Below, one piece after another: positions 1 through 10,638 of a stretch of DNA of 64,000 bases (the first letter of the stretch is position 1; each line of letters starts with the position of its first letter). The position numbers were made by a program, and so were the translations under genes. Origin of the DNA: Calvatia gigantea (lineage: Eukaryota; Basidiomycota; Agaricomycetes; Agaricales; Lycoperdaceae); the NCBI GenBank assembly GCA_025093985.1, contig JACAAK010000003.1:868001-932000 (forward strand), written 5' to 3'. Below the pieces are notes generated by a model, which saw nothing but the letters and a program-made list of their open reading frames with translations, did no database searches and was not told the origin of the DNA.

Positions 1-1634
1 AAGGTAAACCTTCCTTTCTTTACAATCTCTAATGAAATGGCCTTTCTTTCTGCAGAAAAAGCATTCTCCTGCTCGGAGAGCTGCTCTTTGTTCTTCTGTG
101 AGGATGTTGTTGACAATATATTTAAGTGCTTGTTGAGCTTTATTTGTAGTTCTTCTTTTAATGAGTTAGAAGATTCCTTCTTCATCAATTCTTTCTGATT
201 CATCATCTTCTAATCCATTATAGTCAACTTCTTCTTCTTCTGATTTGTCATCATTATAGAAGTCAATTCCATTAATGGATTCCATGATTCTGTTGACATC
301 CATGTCATATTCACTTTGTTTAAATTGACTGGTGAGTGGTTGTGACTTGATGTTTTGATATCTGGGTTTATAATTTCTTGTAGATTTATTTCTTCTGAAT
401 TTAGATTTGGGAGAAGTGATATATCACTGTTGGTCCACAATAATTCTGTAAGCTTCTCTTGCAGTGTTTTTCCAATTGGCAATTGTGGTCAGATTAGATC
501 TGAGGGCTTCATGTCTGACTGCTAGGTTGAGTCCTTGAGCAAAGTATGCTTGTATGGCAGTATTATCTGTTGTAAGTCCTGCTTGTGATGATAAAACAGA
601 GAATTTAGAGATGTATTTCTCAATATATTGTCTGTTTTGTCTGAGATTTCTGAGGTTTTGTTCTACTTCATGTGTTTGTTGAGCTGGGGCAAATCCTTGT
701 TCCAATGCATCTTTGAATTCATCCCAAGTTTGTTGTTGTTGTCCTCAGTAGGTTTCAATATAATCCTATCTCTATACTGAAGCTGCTCCTTCGAGTAATC
801 TGAGGGAGTAGTTGATCTTTTCATTATTCCTAGTGATTCCAAATAAATTGAACTAGAGATTGATGCTAGATATCCAGGATCTATACTGGTTTGGGTCTCT
901 ATAATATCATTCTAGTTTTGGATATTTGAGAGTATATGTTAGTTGTACTGCAGCTATTCCTCCTGTTGTTAGTTGTTGAACTGGTTGACTAGCTCCTGGT
1001 AATTGGGTTGTTGTTGGTAATGGAGAATTTTCTGTTGTCAGTTGGACAGTGGGAATACTAGATGCTTGTTGGATAGGAAGGACTGAGGGGACTCATTGAG
1101 TTGCTGACTGTTCAGGTACTGGGGTTCTTGGTCTACTGACAAGTGGTGATAGTCTTCCTCTGTTTCTATCAAAATCAGGGTCTGAGAAGTCTGAATTTTC
1201 TGCTTATTCAAGGTCACTGTAAGATTCAGTAACAGGTAGGTCACTTCTTTTATCTCTTGGATTACTGCATAATCTACCTGTTTTAGTTGTGGATTGTTGA
1301 TAAGTGCCTGGTTGATATTCTTGATATTGTCTGCCTCTTCTTATATCACTTGATTCAACTCCCTGAATATATAGGGGTTGAGAAGCTGTGGTAACAAATA
1401 GAACCTGTTGTCATTCTCTGGGTTGAGGTACTGAAGTACTAGTTCCCTGACTTCTTTGAGAGTCCTTTCCCTTAGACTGTTCTCTGTCAGATCTGTAAGG
1501 GATATCTCTTCCAGAGCTTGTTCCTGTTGTAAGCTGTTGTCATAATGTGACAAGTTGGCTTCTTTTTGTTTCTCTGTATTCTTCTTTGAGAAAATCTTGT
1601 CAGTGGCTTGATACCTTTCTTGGTTTTCCTTCAA
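1..1634 (-). pseudogene. Ty3/gypsy-type Gag polyprotein relic, cut by the window edge
   Basis: Minus-strand frames, read from about 1634 down to 1, give the pieces of one retrotransposon Gag: an N-terminal charged segment (1634-1341), a middle segment (1244-1038), a helical capsid-like segment with WDEF, EKYI and FSVLSS (about 760-424) and an acidic linker (482-210). A CCHC zinc knuckle follows at 63-22, spaced C-x2-C-x4-H-x4-C, which in retroelements binds RNA. The segments lie in different frames and are split by several stops, so no full-length product is possible. Protease, reverse transcriptase and integrase would lie left of the window. No LTR was identified. The surrounding DNA is strongly AT-rich. 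Assignment to the Ty3/gypsy class rests on the capsid-like segment plus knuckle and is an inference; a DIRS or other LTR lineage is less likely. Confidence 0.72.
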
Positions 1635-1639
1635 AATTG

Positions 1640-2525
1640 TATAACCAGTGGGGGTCTTGTCCTTTATATCTCCAAACTGTTTTGTTGAGAGATGGACTGA
1701 AGAATTCTTCTTTTTCAGCTGTTTTATAAGTTTTGTGATTTCCAGTTTTATTTTTCTAACTAGTCATATTAGTTTTCTTTTCTTGAACTTACTATTTATT
1801 TTTGTGCTTGAACTTGTCTGAATAACTTCTATATTTAGCTGTTCTGTTTTTGCACAAGGAATATTTCTTCTTCAAGACAATATCCTGAATAGTCACCTTT
1901 TCAGGTCTTAATACTATTCTAGAGCTTTGGTTGCCTTTTCTTTCCTAGAAGCCAGTCTTACTGTTTACTCCAATTAAGTTGTTGTTTGTCTTCTTCTAAT
2001 TCTAGAATAAGGTCTTATAAATTTTACTCAATAACTATTCCTAGCTTTACTTCTGATTTTAATCTGATCAGGCAACAGACTCTTGTTACAGATTTAGCTC
2101 TGTTAGGCAATTGTTTATTTTATCCTAGTCTGGTCTAGACTAGTCTCCTGCTTCCATTAGGGTGTTAATCCTACTAGGTTGCTGGAATTTAGCAAACAAG
2201 AGAATGTGTAGGCTAATCCACACTAGCCCTTAATGCAAGTCTAATCTGTCATGTTCTTATGTTCAGAACAACACAAGAACCTTGCCCAATAGACTTCTAT
2301 TTGTGCAGTTGTGGGCACCAAAACAGCAACAGTAACAACTCCTAGCCTTGGAGAAGGATCATTTCTACTTAATGTTATAGTGAAATTGACTTTGTTCTAA
2401 GTCAACCTGATATCTACAGGCAGTTGTGATATCAAAGGGGACTCCTTCTCAAAGGCTTAAGAATATTTAAGTATTACTTAAGATATTCTTATGTCTATGA
2501 TCAAAGGTCTTGTCCTCAATATATA
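1640..2525. other. AT-rich gene-free stretch between gag relic and Tc1 element
   Basis: No coding frame of interest on either strand. It probably contains the decayed 5' leader and LTR of the neighbouring gag relic, but I could not define LTR ends. Base composition is much richer in A+T than the region to the right of about 6.1 kb. Confidence 0.5.
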
Positions 2526-2737
2526 CAGTAAGGGACAAAACCGTTCCAATGTTTTGAACTTCTCAGAAGATCAGCTCATATCTCAAGGACTACTGTGGCT
2601 GTGCACTTCCTAATTTAATTGTAGATAGTCCAGTATCTTATCTAATCATATGCAAAGTATGATTATGTAATCCTTTGTTTTAGGGGAGTTATTAATTAAT
2701 TAATATTTTAAGTGCATTGGAACAGTTTTGTCCCTCT
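2526..2737 (+). repeat. Left terminal inverted repeat of the Tc1/mariner element
   Basis: 212-bp arm, the reverse complement of 3919-4130 with about four mismatches. The outer tip motif lies at 2531-2551 and an inverted near-copy at 2715-2735. It ends 26 bp short of the transposase stop codon. Confidence 0.93.
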
Positions 2738-2763
2738 TGAAATTTATATACAAAATGGGTATT

Positions 2764-3837
2764 CTAGTACCTGGTATAAGCTCCCTTGGCCTGTAAAACT
2801 GCCTGGACCCTCCTAGGCATACTCTCTATCAGATTCTGACACACTTCTGGTTCTATGTCATCCCACTCCTTTTGTATCCTCTCCCATAGGGTATTCATGC
2901 TATCAGGAGGAGTATCATACTCTCCCAGCTTATTCTTGAGGTGAGTCCAGAGATGTTCAATGGGATTAAGGTCTGGAGACTGTGGGGGCCATACCATAAC
3001 CTCCAATTCAGACTCATCTAGCCAGTTTGTAGCCTTTTTGCTCTTGTGTTTGGGGTCATTGTCCTGTTGGAAGACCATATCCTCCTCATTCTTCCCATAC
3101 CACCTGATGCTCCTCTTTAGTTCATCCCCCAAAATTTGAACATAAAGGTCAGCATCCATCTTCCCTTCAATTTTAGTGGCAAACCCCACTCCATCCCACA
3201 GCATACAACCCCAGATCATCACATTTCCTCCACCAAACTTGACTGTTCCCTCAACCAATCTATCATTCAGCCCCTCTCCTGCCTTTTTCCATACCCAAAC
3301 CCTTCCATCTGATCCAAACCGATTGATTTTGGACTCATCTGTCCAAATAACCCTCTTCCAGTCCTCCAGGGTCCAGTTAACATGTGTTTCTGCCCACTCC
3401 AACCTTTTCCTCCTATGGACAGCAGTAAGTTTAGGTCGTTTCCGCTTGACTACAGCCTTCATTCCAGCTCCTCTGAGTGCCCTGTGCACTGTTTTGGTGG
3501 ATACAGGCTGGGCAATAACATTTTGAAGTGATTTGGTGACTTGGGAGGCATTGTCAGCCTTGCGAGAGGTGATGAGGCGAACAGAATAGTGGATATCAGA
3601 GGGAGAAAGTTTAGATGGGCGGCCACCAACAGATTTGGAAAGTGTTGATCTATGTTTGGAGCGAATCCTAGAAATAGTACTGACTCCCAGACCAGTAATA
3701 GAAGCAATATGATGAGCAGATTTCCCTTGGTCCAGGTAAGAGAGGACTCTATTGGTCTGAGTAGAGGAAAGAGAGCGCATATAGTTGTAAAGGTATAGTG
3801 GGGGAGTTAATTTGCACCTGAGAATAAGCACATCCAT
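2764..3837 (-). CDS. Tc1/mariner-like DDE transposase, 357 aa
   Basis: The enzyme cuts and pastes the surrounding element by binding its terminal repeats and catalysing strand transfer at TA sites. Residues about 25-60 form the first helix-turn-helix (segment with IASITGLGVSTISRI), and about 75-125 a second HTH/linker region with a GGRPSK motif. The catalytic triad is D167 (WTDES), D259 (QQDNDPKH) and E294 (NPIEHLW). There are 34 residues between the second Asp and the Glu, so this is a DD34E enzyme. The 357-residue length is slightly above the usual 340. A second in-frame Met at residue 20 (codon starting at 3780) may be the true start. There are no internal stops, introns or frameshifts. 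Base composition is more balanced than the flanking AT-rich DNA, as expected for a recent arrival. Confidence 0.95.
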   Translation of the reverse strand: MDVLILRCKLTPPLYLYNYMRSLSSTQTNRVLSYLDQGKSAHHIASITGLGVSTISRIRSKHRSTLSKSVGGRPSKLSPSDIHYSVRLITSRKADNASQVTKSLQNVIAQPVSTKTVHRALRGAGMKAVVKRKRPKLTAVHRRKRLEWAETHVNWTLEDWKRVIWTDESKINRFGSDGRVWVWKKAGEGLNDRLVEGTVKFGGGNVMIWGCMLWDGVGFATKIEGKMDADLYVQILGDELKRSIRWYGKNEEDMVFQQDNDPKHKSKKATNWLDESELEVMVWPPQSPDLNPIEHLWTHLKNKLGEYDTPPDSMNTLWERIQKEWDDIEPEVCQNLIESMPRRVQAVLQAKGAYTRY

Positions 3838-3918
3838 TTATACATCACCCTACATGGTCACATGATTTTATTTGTATTTATTTGATTGCAATAAACGAAG
3901 TCATGTGCTCAGAATTTG

Positions 3919-4130
3919 AGAGGGACAAAACTGTTCCAATGTACTTAAAATATTAATTAATTAATAACTCCCCCAAAACAAAGGATTACATAATCATACT
4001 TTGCATATGATTAGATAAGATACTGGACTATCTACAATTAAATTAGGAAGTGCACAGCCACAGTAGTCCTTGAGTTATGAGCTGATCTTCTGAAAAGTTC
4101 AAAACATTGGAACGGTTTTGTCCCTTACTG
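3919..4130 (-). repeat. Right terminal inverted repeat of the Tc1/mariner element
   Basis: 212-bp arm matching 2526-2737 in reverse complement. The inner motif copy is at 3921-3941 and the outer tip at 4105-4125. The flanking TA is at 4131-4132. The transposase start lies 82 bp inside this arm, so any promoter is probably in or next to it. Confidence 0.93.
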
Positions 4131-4132
4131 TA

Positions 4133-5055
4133 ACTCTTATAACATCTTATAAAGCAAACTTAATAGTTTAGAAGTAATGTCTTAGGTTTAGATTATAAGA
4201 GAGTGTTAAGAGAGTTATAGATTGAGTCTCCACCTAACCAAGTAGAAAACAATGCTGTCTACTGGTCAAGTTAAAGGGTTTATATACTATAGCAGTGTGC
4301 TACTGTATTGTACTGTATTGGTATGTTACTTGTCTATATATGGTATTTAAAAGTGGTACAACTTCAAAGTGGTATGACTTTGAATTATGACATAAGCTGT
4401 TCTATTTATGAGTATTAAGTTCTAGTCAAAGTCTAGCTATGTTCTAGGTCTGTCTAGACATGTTCTAGTTCTAAGGATGTTCTAGAGCTTTGTATTATCT
4501 AAGTAAATATACATGTTTATAACAATTGGTTCATTCTATTTATAGATAAAACAAATCTAGAGAAGTCCACTTTCAGAGTGAGTTAAATATACTACTACAT
4601 TATGCTATAAACAATGCCATAAACAGCATTGTACTACACAAATTGTAACAAATAGAGTACTTACAGTACTTATATATTATTGACATATTATGCTCTGAAT
4701 ATGCTATTGGTAGTAAATAGCTCTCCCTGTACCCAGGTCATAGGATTTTTCTCCAAGGACTTTAGTATATAAACCTATGTAGCTATATGTACATTCCTCA
4801 GACAATCCTAGTCTTCTCTTCTACTCAAACTACAAACTCTTTAGCAACTCTTTCAAACCCTAACAAGCTATATCCCAGTGAGTATCAACTCTCCTCCATT
4901 ACTAGTGTAGTCTACTGGTGTACTCATCTCAACACAGATGAGAAAAAGGGAGGCAATCAGGAAACCTGATTACAGTGATGAGGCAGAGAGGGTGGGTATA
5001 CATCCTAAAGGTAGGCTGTGTAGATAATTAATGTAAGGTGTTTGATGGGATAAGC
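4133..5055. other. AT-rich gene-free stretch
   Basis: Nothing recognisable on either strand. Simple AT-rich sequence with many TA steps. It ends where the decayed glutaminase tail becomes detectable. Confidence 0.5.
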
Positions 5056-5059
5056 CATT

Positions 5060-5486
5060 ATAGAGTCCAGAGCTTGAAAGCCCCAGACTTCCACATTAGA
5101 TGGTGGTGATATGAGGGAAAGAAGGTGTTTTGGTCCCATTCACTCACAATGGGCACAACAATGCCAACAGTAATACAGTGGCATCTCTGCTTAATCACAC
5201 AGGTGTTAGAAGCTGGTAGAAGTAGGATGTGGGCTCTTCTTCAACCCCACTTTCAACTGGAGTGACCACCACCCTTCAGTTTATGATGTCCCAAAAACAA
5301 AGGAAAACTTTGGTTCACTCTTGTGGGCATATCCCTATGTGAAGTGAACTGTCTGTGGCATCTTCCTCAAATCCAAACTCAAGATCTGTATTTGGGATGG
5401 AGGATCTCAGAGCAGAGGTTGAACAACTTAGGAGAGAGATGGAATCTATTCAATGTTTAACAGAAGTTCTACCTGAATATATCTAG
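5060..5486 (+). pseudogene. Decayed 3' end of a glutaminase A-like gene (relic F0)
   Basis: The last about 30 codons (5397-5486) are still readable and match the cytoplasmic C-terminus of the intact genes at 6674-10155 and 10639-14124: a segment containing DLRAEVEQLRREMESI and a final TE-x-x-P-x-Y. Upstream, about 5150-5350 still aligns with the proline-rich tail (an AATGCCAACAG stretch, GGCAT spacing, then a CCCAAAAACAAAGG block equivalent to the SRKQ codons), but the frame is destroyed. Almost all differences from the intact copies are C-to-T or G-to-A, in keeping with the AT-rich island it lies in. Not functional. Confidence 0.8.
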
Positions 5487-6300
5487 AGCCCCCCTTTGTT
5501 TTCTTGTGTTTTTTTTTTTTTTTTGGTAAAGTGGTCACCCTTCTAGCTGACATTAAGGTATGACATACAAACACTCTTTTTGTAATCACCCTCCTTTCAT
5601 TTTGTTTTATCCAAATTGTTGCACTTGTATAGTCATTTCCCATCACAAAGATGTACTAGGACTCCACTCAGATTATGGCAGCCAGGGCCATTACCATTAC
5701 AAGAAGCCCAGCTTGATAGTCTCAAGAAAGGGCTTATGCTAGAAGTCATTCAAGATGAACCCACCTATCCATTATAGATTGATGTAGGTTTTTCCATCAA
5801 AATTCTTTAAATTTGAACAGTTCATGCTGGTGGCCACAGATTTGCCTGGTGCATCAATGCATCAAATTTATGTGGTAGAGGCCTAGATCGCACCCAGGTT
5901 TATCTTGATATGGGCACTGAGACAACAAATTGGTGCAGAGAACATCTGGAAGGCATGTAGTACCACCCTTGACAGTGGGTGTCATCAAATGGCTCCAGTC
6001 ACCATCATGTCCTTCTGGTTTCTCCAGCTGCTACAGAGTTAAGCTTCAAGTAAATTCGACTTTTAGTTCCCTTGAAAATATGAATTTTCAAAACAAAGGT
6101 TGAAATACAATCACTGTAATTCTGAAGATCACCTTCCCAGCTTTGGGGTTGCTCAGCGACCACTTAGGTTTATCCTCTCCCTTGTACCTAGTCACGGTGT
6201 CTCCTGGCTACATTAAAAGTATCCCCACGTTCGAAAACTTCATTCGCCGGTTGTCTTGTCGGGAAGGCCGGCATAACCGCTTGCCACTTGTGTATATGGA
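5487..6300. other. Intergenic stretch, boundary of AT-rich island
   Basis: The first part (to about 5545) still resembles the 3' flank of the glutaminase genes (TAAAGTGGT). From 5550 to 6120 nothing is recognisable. Composition changes to the about 50% GC of the rest of the window near 6120. Confidence 0.45.
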
Positions 6301-6307
6301 TGCCGTC

Positions 6308-6673
6308 AATTGGCATGAGGATATCGGATGACATAATGTTACGCTGTTGAGTAATTGTAGTTTTGAGTGTTCAACTTTTGGGCGCTCAATTCATTTCTCA
6401 CTTACTCCACCTTGCGCGCTTTTGGGATGTTCCAAGGATGGGTCAGGGCGCTGTTACACCCTGCCTATTTTCATCAAGAATGAGCGGAGAGAGGCTTTGA
6501 TTGCTCACTAATCTGTTTCAGTTGGGCTTAGCGGTCATCAGAAGGCTCACAATACCATGTTGGTTCACAACTATTGATGTGATGCCATCAACCATGGCAG
6601 AATATATCTATGACCCTACAAACTCTTGGCACAACATCTACAACCTGTTGTTGAACAGCCGCCGTTGCCCAAC
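6308..6673 (+). promoter_or_regulatory. Duplicated upstream region of glutaminase-like gene 1
   Basis: This 5' flank is shared with the region before the second gene (10237-10638). Both start with AATTGGCATGAGGAT, contain a GCTCAATTCA / CTTGCGCGCTTTT block and reach the start codon through a similar leader. The promoter was therefore copied together with the coding region in the tandem duplication. No clear TATA box was identified. Confidence 0.5.
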
Positions 6674-9600
6674 ATGCTCTTTCCGCTCCTTCTACAGCTT
6701 ACACTCTTTTATGGGCTGTTGGTTTACGCTCAATCATCTTTCCAGCTCGGATATATTCCGCTCGCTGTGAAAACACCGTACTTGCATGCGTGGATTAAGA
6801 GTAACGGGGGGCAATCCCCCGCAGGTGTGTGGCCTAACTTTGTCCTGACTGACCGGGTAGGTTACTTTTACAACGTCAGCCTGTCGCTCGACGCTGATTC
6901 TTTCAAATTTGACAGGAACTCGGGTGGACTGGAATGATCCGCGTCGATAACAAAGGATATCAGTGGATGGGAAACGGTACACCCAACTTCACGAGGACGG
7001 TGACGAGCGAAATCACCCCTACCAAAAACATTTTCAGGCTTGAGGCCGGTCCTATCCAATTCAATGTCACGTTTTTCAGTCCCATAGAGGTACGAAACTT
7101 CCGTCTCGAGTTCATTCTGGTCAGCATCTCATCAGGTTTGCAGCCCGACGACTATGTGAGGCAGTCGATGCCATTCTCCTATATGTATATCGATGGAATC
7201 GCCGCCAATGACTCTCAACTTCACACTGTTCAGGTTTATTCCGATATCTATGCCCGTAGGTTTGAGATTGTTCTGTTGGAATATAAAAAGCTAAACGCCG
7301 CGCATGATAGAATGGGTCACCAGAGGAGACGCAACAATGGTGGGGTGGAATACTACGGTAAAAGATAACATGATATATCACCGCGTTGCACCACAAAGGC
7401 CACTTCCGATGGTGGAAAATGGTAGTATACCTGAGGATGCCAATGGATATTATGCTACACCCAAGGTGCAACCGGTTCTTACTCCATTTTTACCCATGCT
7501 TACTGCCACCAACAGCGATCCGGGCTTACTTGGCAAACGGGTCAAGACCTCAGCTGCCGTGGAAACTTCGCAGCTAACGGGAGACTCCCAAATTCAGGCG
7601 ATACCGAGTTCCGAAAAGTGTCAGAGTATGTTGCTTGTCCCTCCTAGAGTGGTTATCCCAATTGACAAAAACCAGCTCCTGGCCTGTGTTTTCATTTTCG
7701 GTTGATCTGGGCGTCATATCTCCAGATAGCCAACCAGATCCTGTTGTCTGGTCTCTTGGCCTCGTCCGTGACCCCTTAGTCACCTACACTACGGATCGAC
7801 CTGCACAGAACCGAAGCGCCTACTACTGGTTAAATTATTCTAGCATCGAGGAAGTGGTGCGTGCACCAATGACAGGGGTTGAAAGCAAACCCTTATGATC
7901 TTTCAACCCAGATGTCCGCTTTCCTGAGTGACTTCTCGGACGCTCTAAGTCGAAGCTTGGTCTTGGACAACAAAGTCCTCTCGGCTGCCTCAACCCCGGA
8001 ATATGCTGGCATCTTGTCGCTCGTAACAAGGCAGATATTTGCGTCCATAGATATCACACTTCATTCAGCCCAACCCGGACAATTTGATAACTCAGATGTG
8101 AAGATATTCATGAAGGACATCGGGGTATCTCGGTGAGCTCCCAGACCCCCCTATCTTGTCATGTCAGAGGCTAAAGCTTTATGAAATAATACAGGCGAAC
8201 GAATCCCGTTGAAGTCATCTATGGCGCACTCCCGGCTCTCATATTCTTCAACCCATCCTTAGCTGGTGGCCTGCTCCAACCTCTGCTCGAGCTTCAGTCC
8301 TCACCTAGTTACCCTAATCTTTACGCTGCTCCTGATCTCGGTGGGTTGCTTCCGCCGTCTTGATGGTCTGTTCTGATTTTTCTCAAGGCGCTAGCTACCC
8401 ACTCGTCCATGGTAATTCCACAGATACCCGCATCCTAGCTGTTGAGAGTAGGTTTTATGGTGATCAATTTTTTTCTGCCGCCTCACCTCATGCCTTAGAC
8501 TGTGGAAATATGCTAATAATGGCATACGCACAAGCTTCCAAGTCAGGCGATGGCGCCCTCCTATCTCGTTATGTGTGTCCCCCCTCTAGTTTATTTCGCT
8601 ACCTTACTGATGTGAGCAGTATCCTGTACTACAACGCTGGGCGGATTTTCTGATTGAGAACGCTCTTCACCCTCGTGGATTCATCACTGCAGATGGCACC
8701 AATAATCCGGACATGTCGAATTTGGCGCTCAAGGGCGTTCTTGGCATCTACTCTATGGCGAAAATCACCGAGGCTGTGGGGGTGTCTAACACCACGTATA
8801 TGGTTAGTTGCATGCATAGAAGGCCGAATGCGTGCTGAGAATCTTTCACCATTAGGATCACGCTACCCAGCTCATCAAAGACTGGAAACAGCTTGCAATT
8901 GCGACAGACGGTCACATCCAAGCCGTCTACGGGCAGACGAATTCTTGGGGCTTAATGTATAATCTCTTCCCCGCAGTATGGTTGGGCATGGGTCTGATTG
9001 AGGATATTGTAAGTTGGGTGTAACTCAATCTCTGATCGAATCCGCGAAACTTATGTCGTGCAGGTTCTAGAACATCAAGCTCAGTTTTACGCGCAGCAGA
9101 GCTGTGGGTCTTCCCTAGAATTATCCTAGCCGTCATTGACCCACTTTACTACATAGCCCCTGAATTTGGTTTAAGTTTGGACAGCTCACAGCCAGATATT
9201 GCTTATCCTCGTATGTCCAAACATCATATGTTTAGATGTATGCATTCAATATCCTCGTAGATTGGACTTTAATGACCGCCGCAACAATACCCGACAGTTT
9301 CGCCACCGTCCGAAACGGGCTCATTGGGTCAACCCATCAACGTGCATATATGCCGAATACCAGTTCGCCGTTGCCAGTAACATACAAGCCATCCAACGGT
9401 GACGCCATTTCCGGAAGTGGAAGGTCCGTCCCTTCATTCAATTTTCAGTTTCAAAGGTCTAAAATTCTGTTGAAGTCCAATCCTCGGCGCTGCTTTTGCC
9501 GTAGCGGCTATGAAGTGCGTTATACCGTCCATTCACACTAAAAAACCATACTCAAACGTCCTCCAGTATCCAGAACGTCGATATCACGGCACCACCGGTC

Positions 9601-10155
9601 AGCTCTTCTGGCTCTCATAAAAAGAACCTGGTCGGTGCGATCGTAGGTGGTGTGCTCGGCGGCTTAGCGTTCCTCCTCCTTGTGGCTACCGCAACTTTCT
9701 TTTTCTGGCGGAGGAGCAAACAACCACGGAGCGCCGCTGCCATTCTTGATGAGGAGTACCACAAACCTGACCCATTCGCTCTCGCCGAGTACAGCAATGC
9801 CAACGGTAGCATGGCACAAATACCTAACCACCCAAATGTGGGAGGCCAGTGGACGCCGGACGAGCCTGGTTTCTCCCAGCCTCAGTCATCTTCGGACGTG
9901 CGTCTTCCTACGACCTCACTCCAATTTGGAGTGACTGTTGCTCCTCCCCCCACGACGTCGCGAAAACAAGGGGAAGCCCTGGGTCTATCCCGCGGACATA
10001 ACTCTACGCCCAACGAATCGGATGTGTCATCTTTCCCAAACCGAAACTCGACGTCGGCATCTGGAACGGATGATCTCAGAGCAGAATTTGAACAACTCAG
10101 AAGGGAAATGGAATCTATTCGACACATAACAGAAGCCCCACCTGGTTATACCTAA
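6674..10155 (+). CDS. gtaA-like: Secreted, membrane-anchored glutaminase A-like protein, copy 1 (17 exons, about 877 aa)
   Basis: Family role: extracellular hydrolysis of L-glutamine to glutamate and ammonia. Exons: 6674-6856, 6916-7089, 7144-7255, 7311-7465, 7516-7625, 7676-7856, 7912-8132, 8195-8340, 8388-8447, 8499-8572, 8620-8802, 8856-9008, 9064-9103, 9157-9210, 9261-9423, 9476-9518, 9574-10155. All 16 introns are 47-62 bp GT-AG and the joined frame is open. A signal peptide (MLFPLLLQLTLFYGLLVYAQ) is followed by the DUF5127-like N-domain (PLAVKTPYL, WPNF, GWTGMIRVD, SPIEPDDYVRQS) and the glutaminase core (NPVEVIYGA, YAAPDLG, CGNMLIM, SNLALKG, WTLMTAAT). A transmembrane helix follows at about residues 703-728, then a proline-rich cytoplasmic tail ending in a short coiled-coil-like DDLRAEFEQLRREMESI. 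The start is the ATG directly before the signal peptide. The anchored tail is an addition to the soluble ascomycete GtaA layout. Substrate is inferred from family only. Confidence 0.9.
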
Positions 10156-10196
10156 ACCCCTTCCATTTTCTTGTTTTTTCTTGTCATTTGATTTTT

Positions 10197-10202
10197 AATA
10201 AA
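10197..10202 (+). terminator. Polyadenylation signal of glutaminase-like copy 1
   Basis: AATAAA 42 bp after the stop codon, in a T-rich 3' flank. The equivalent AATAAA follows copy 2 at 14171-14176. Confidence 0.55.
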
Positions 10203-10236
10203 GTGGTAGTTCTTCCAACAAGTAATAGTGTGCGAT

Positions 10237-10638
10237 AATTGGCATGAGGATGTTGGATGACATAACGTTGTTGAGTACATAACCATGGTTTTGAGCGCCA
10301 CTCTGGTCTTTTGGTTTCATCTGCTCAATTCACTCCTCATTTACTCCACCTTGCGCGCTTTTAGGCTGTTCCAAGGATCGATCAGAGCGCTGTTTCACCC
10401 TACCTATTTCCACGGCGCAAAGAGACTTCGATTACTCACCAATCTGTTTCAGTCGGGCTCGGCGGTCGTCAGAAGACTCACAAATCATTGTGGTCACAGC
10501 AATTGATGTGATGCCATCGACCGTGGAATTCCCTCCACTCTATAGCCCTGTATCGACCGTGGTAGAACGTACCTATGACCCTACAAACTCTCGGCGCAAC
10601 CTCTACAACCTATTGTTGAACAGCCGTCGCTGCCCAAC
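10237..10638 (+). promoter_or_regulatory. Duplicated upstream region of glutaminase-like gene 2
   Basis: Counterpart of 6308-6673. It begins about 80 bp after the stop of copy 1, so both the promoter of copy 2 and the 3' end of copy 1 must fit in this interval. It contains a short extra segment before the start codon relative to copy 1. Confidence 0.5.

Larger units (their letters stand above)
2526..4130 (-). mobile_element. Complete Tc1/mariner DNA transposon (1,605 bp)
   Basis: Two 212-bp terminal inverted repeats (2526-2737 and 3919-4130) enclose a single uninterrupted transposase gene. The element is flanked by TA on both sides (2524-2525 and 4131-4132), the standard target duplication of this superfamily. 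By eye the two arms differ at only four positions, which points to recent insertion. The ends start CAGTAAGGGACAAAAC. Each arm has a second, inverted copy of its 21-bp tip at its inner edge, so four likely transposase-binding motifs are present. It sits in the AT-rich transposon island next to the gag relic. Everything needed for self-mobilisation appears present; activity cannot be shown from sequence. Confidence 0.95.

Noticed and set aside
2312..2331. TGGTGCCCAC on the minus strand, a candidate primer-binding site for the gag relic
   Set aside because: No LTR end with TG/CA borders abuts it, and it is about 700 bp from the gag start; a match of this length is expected by chance.
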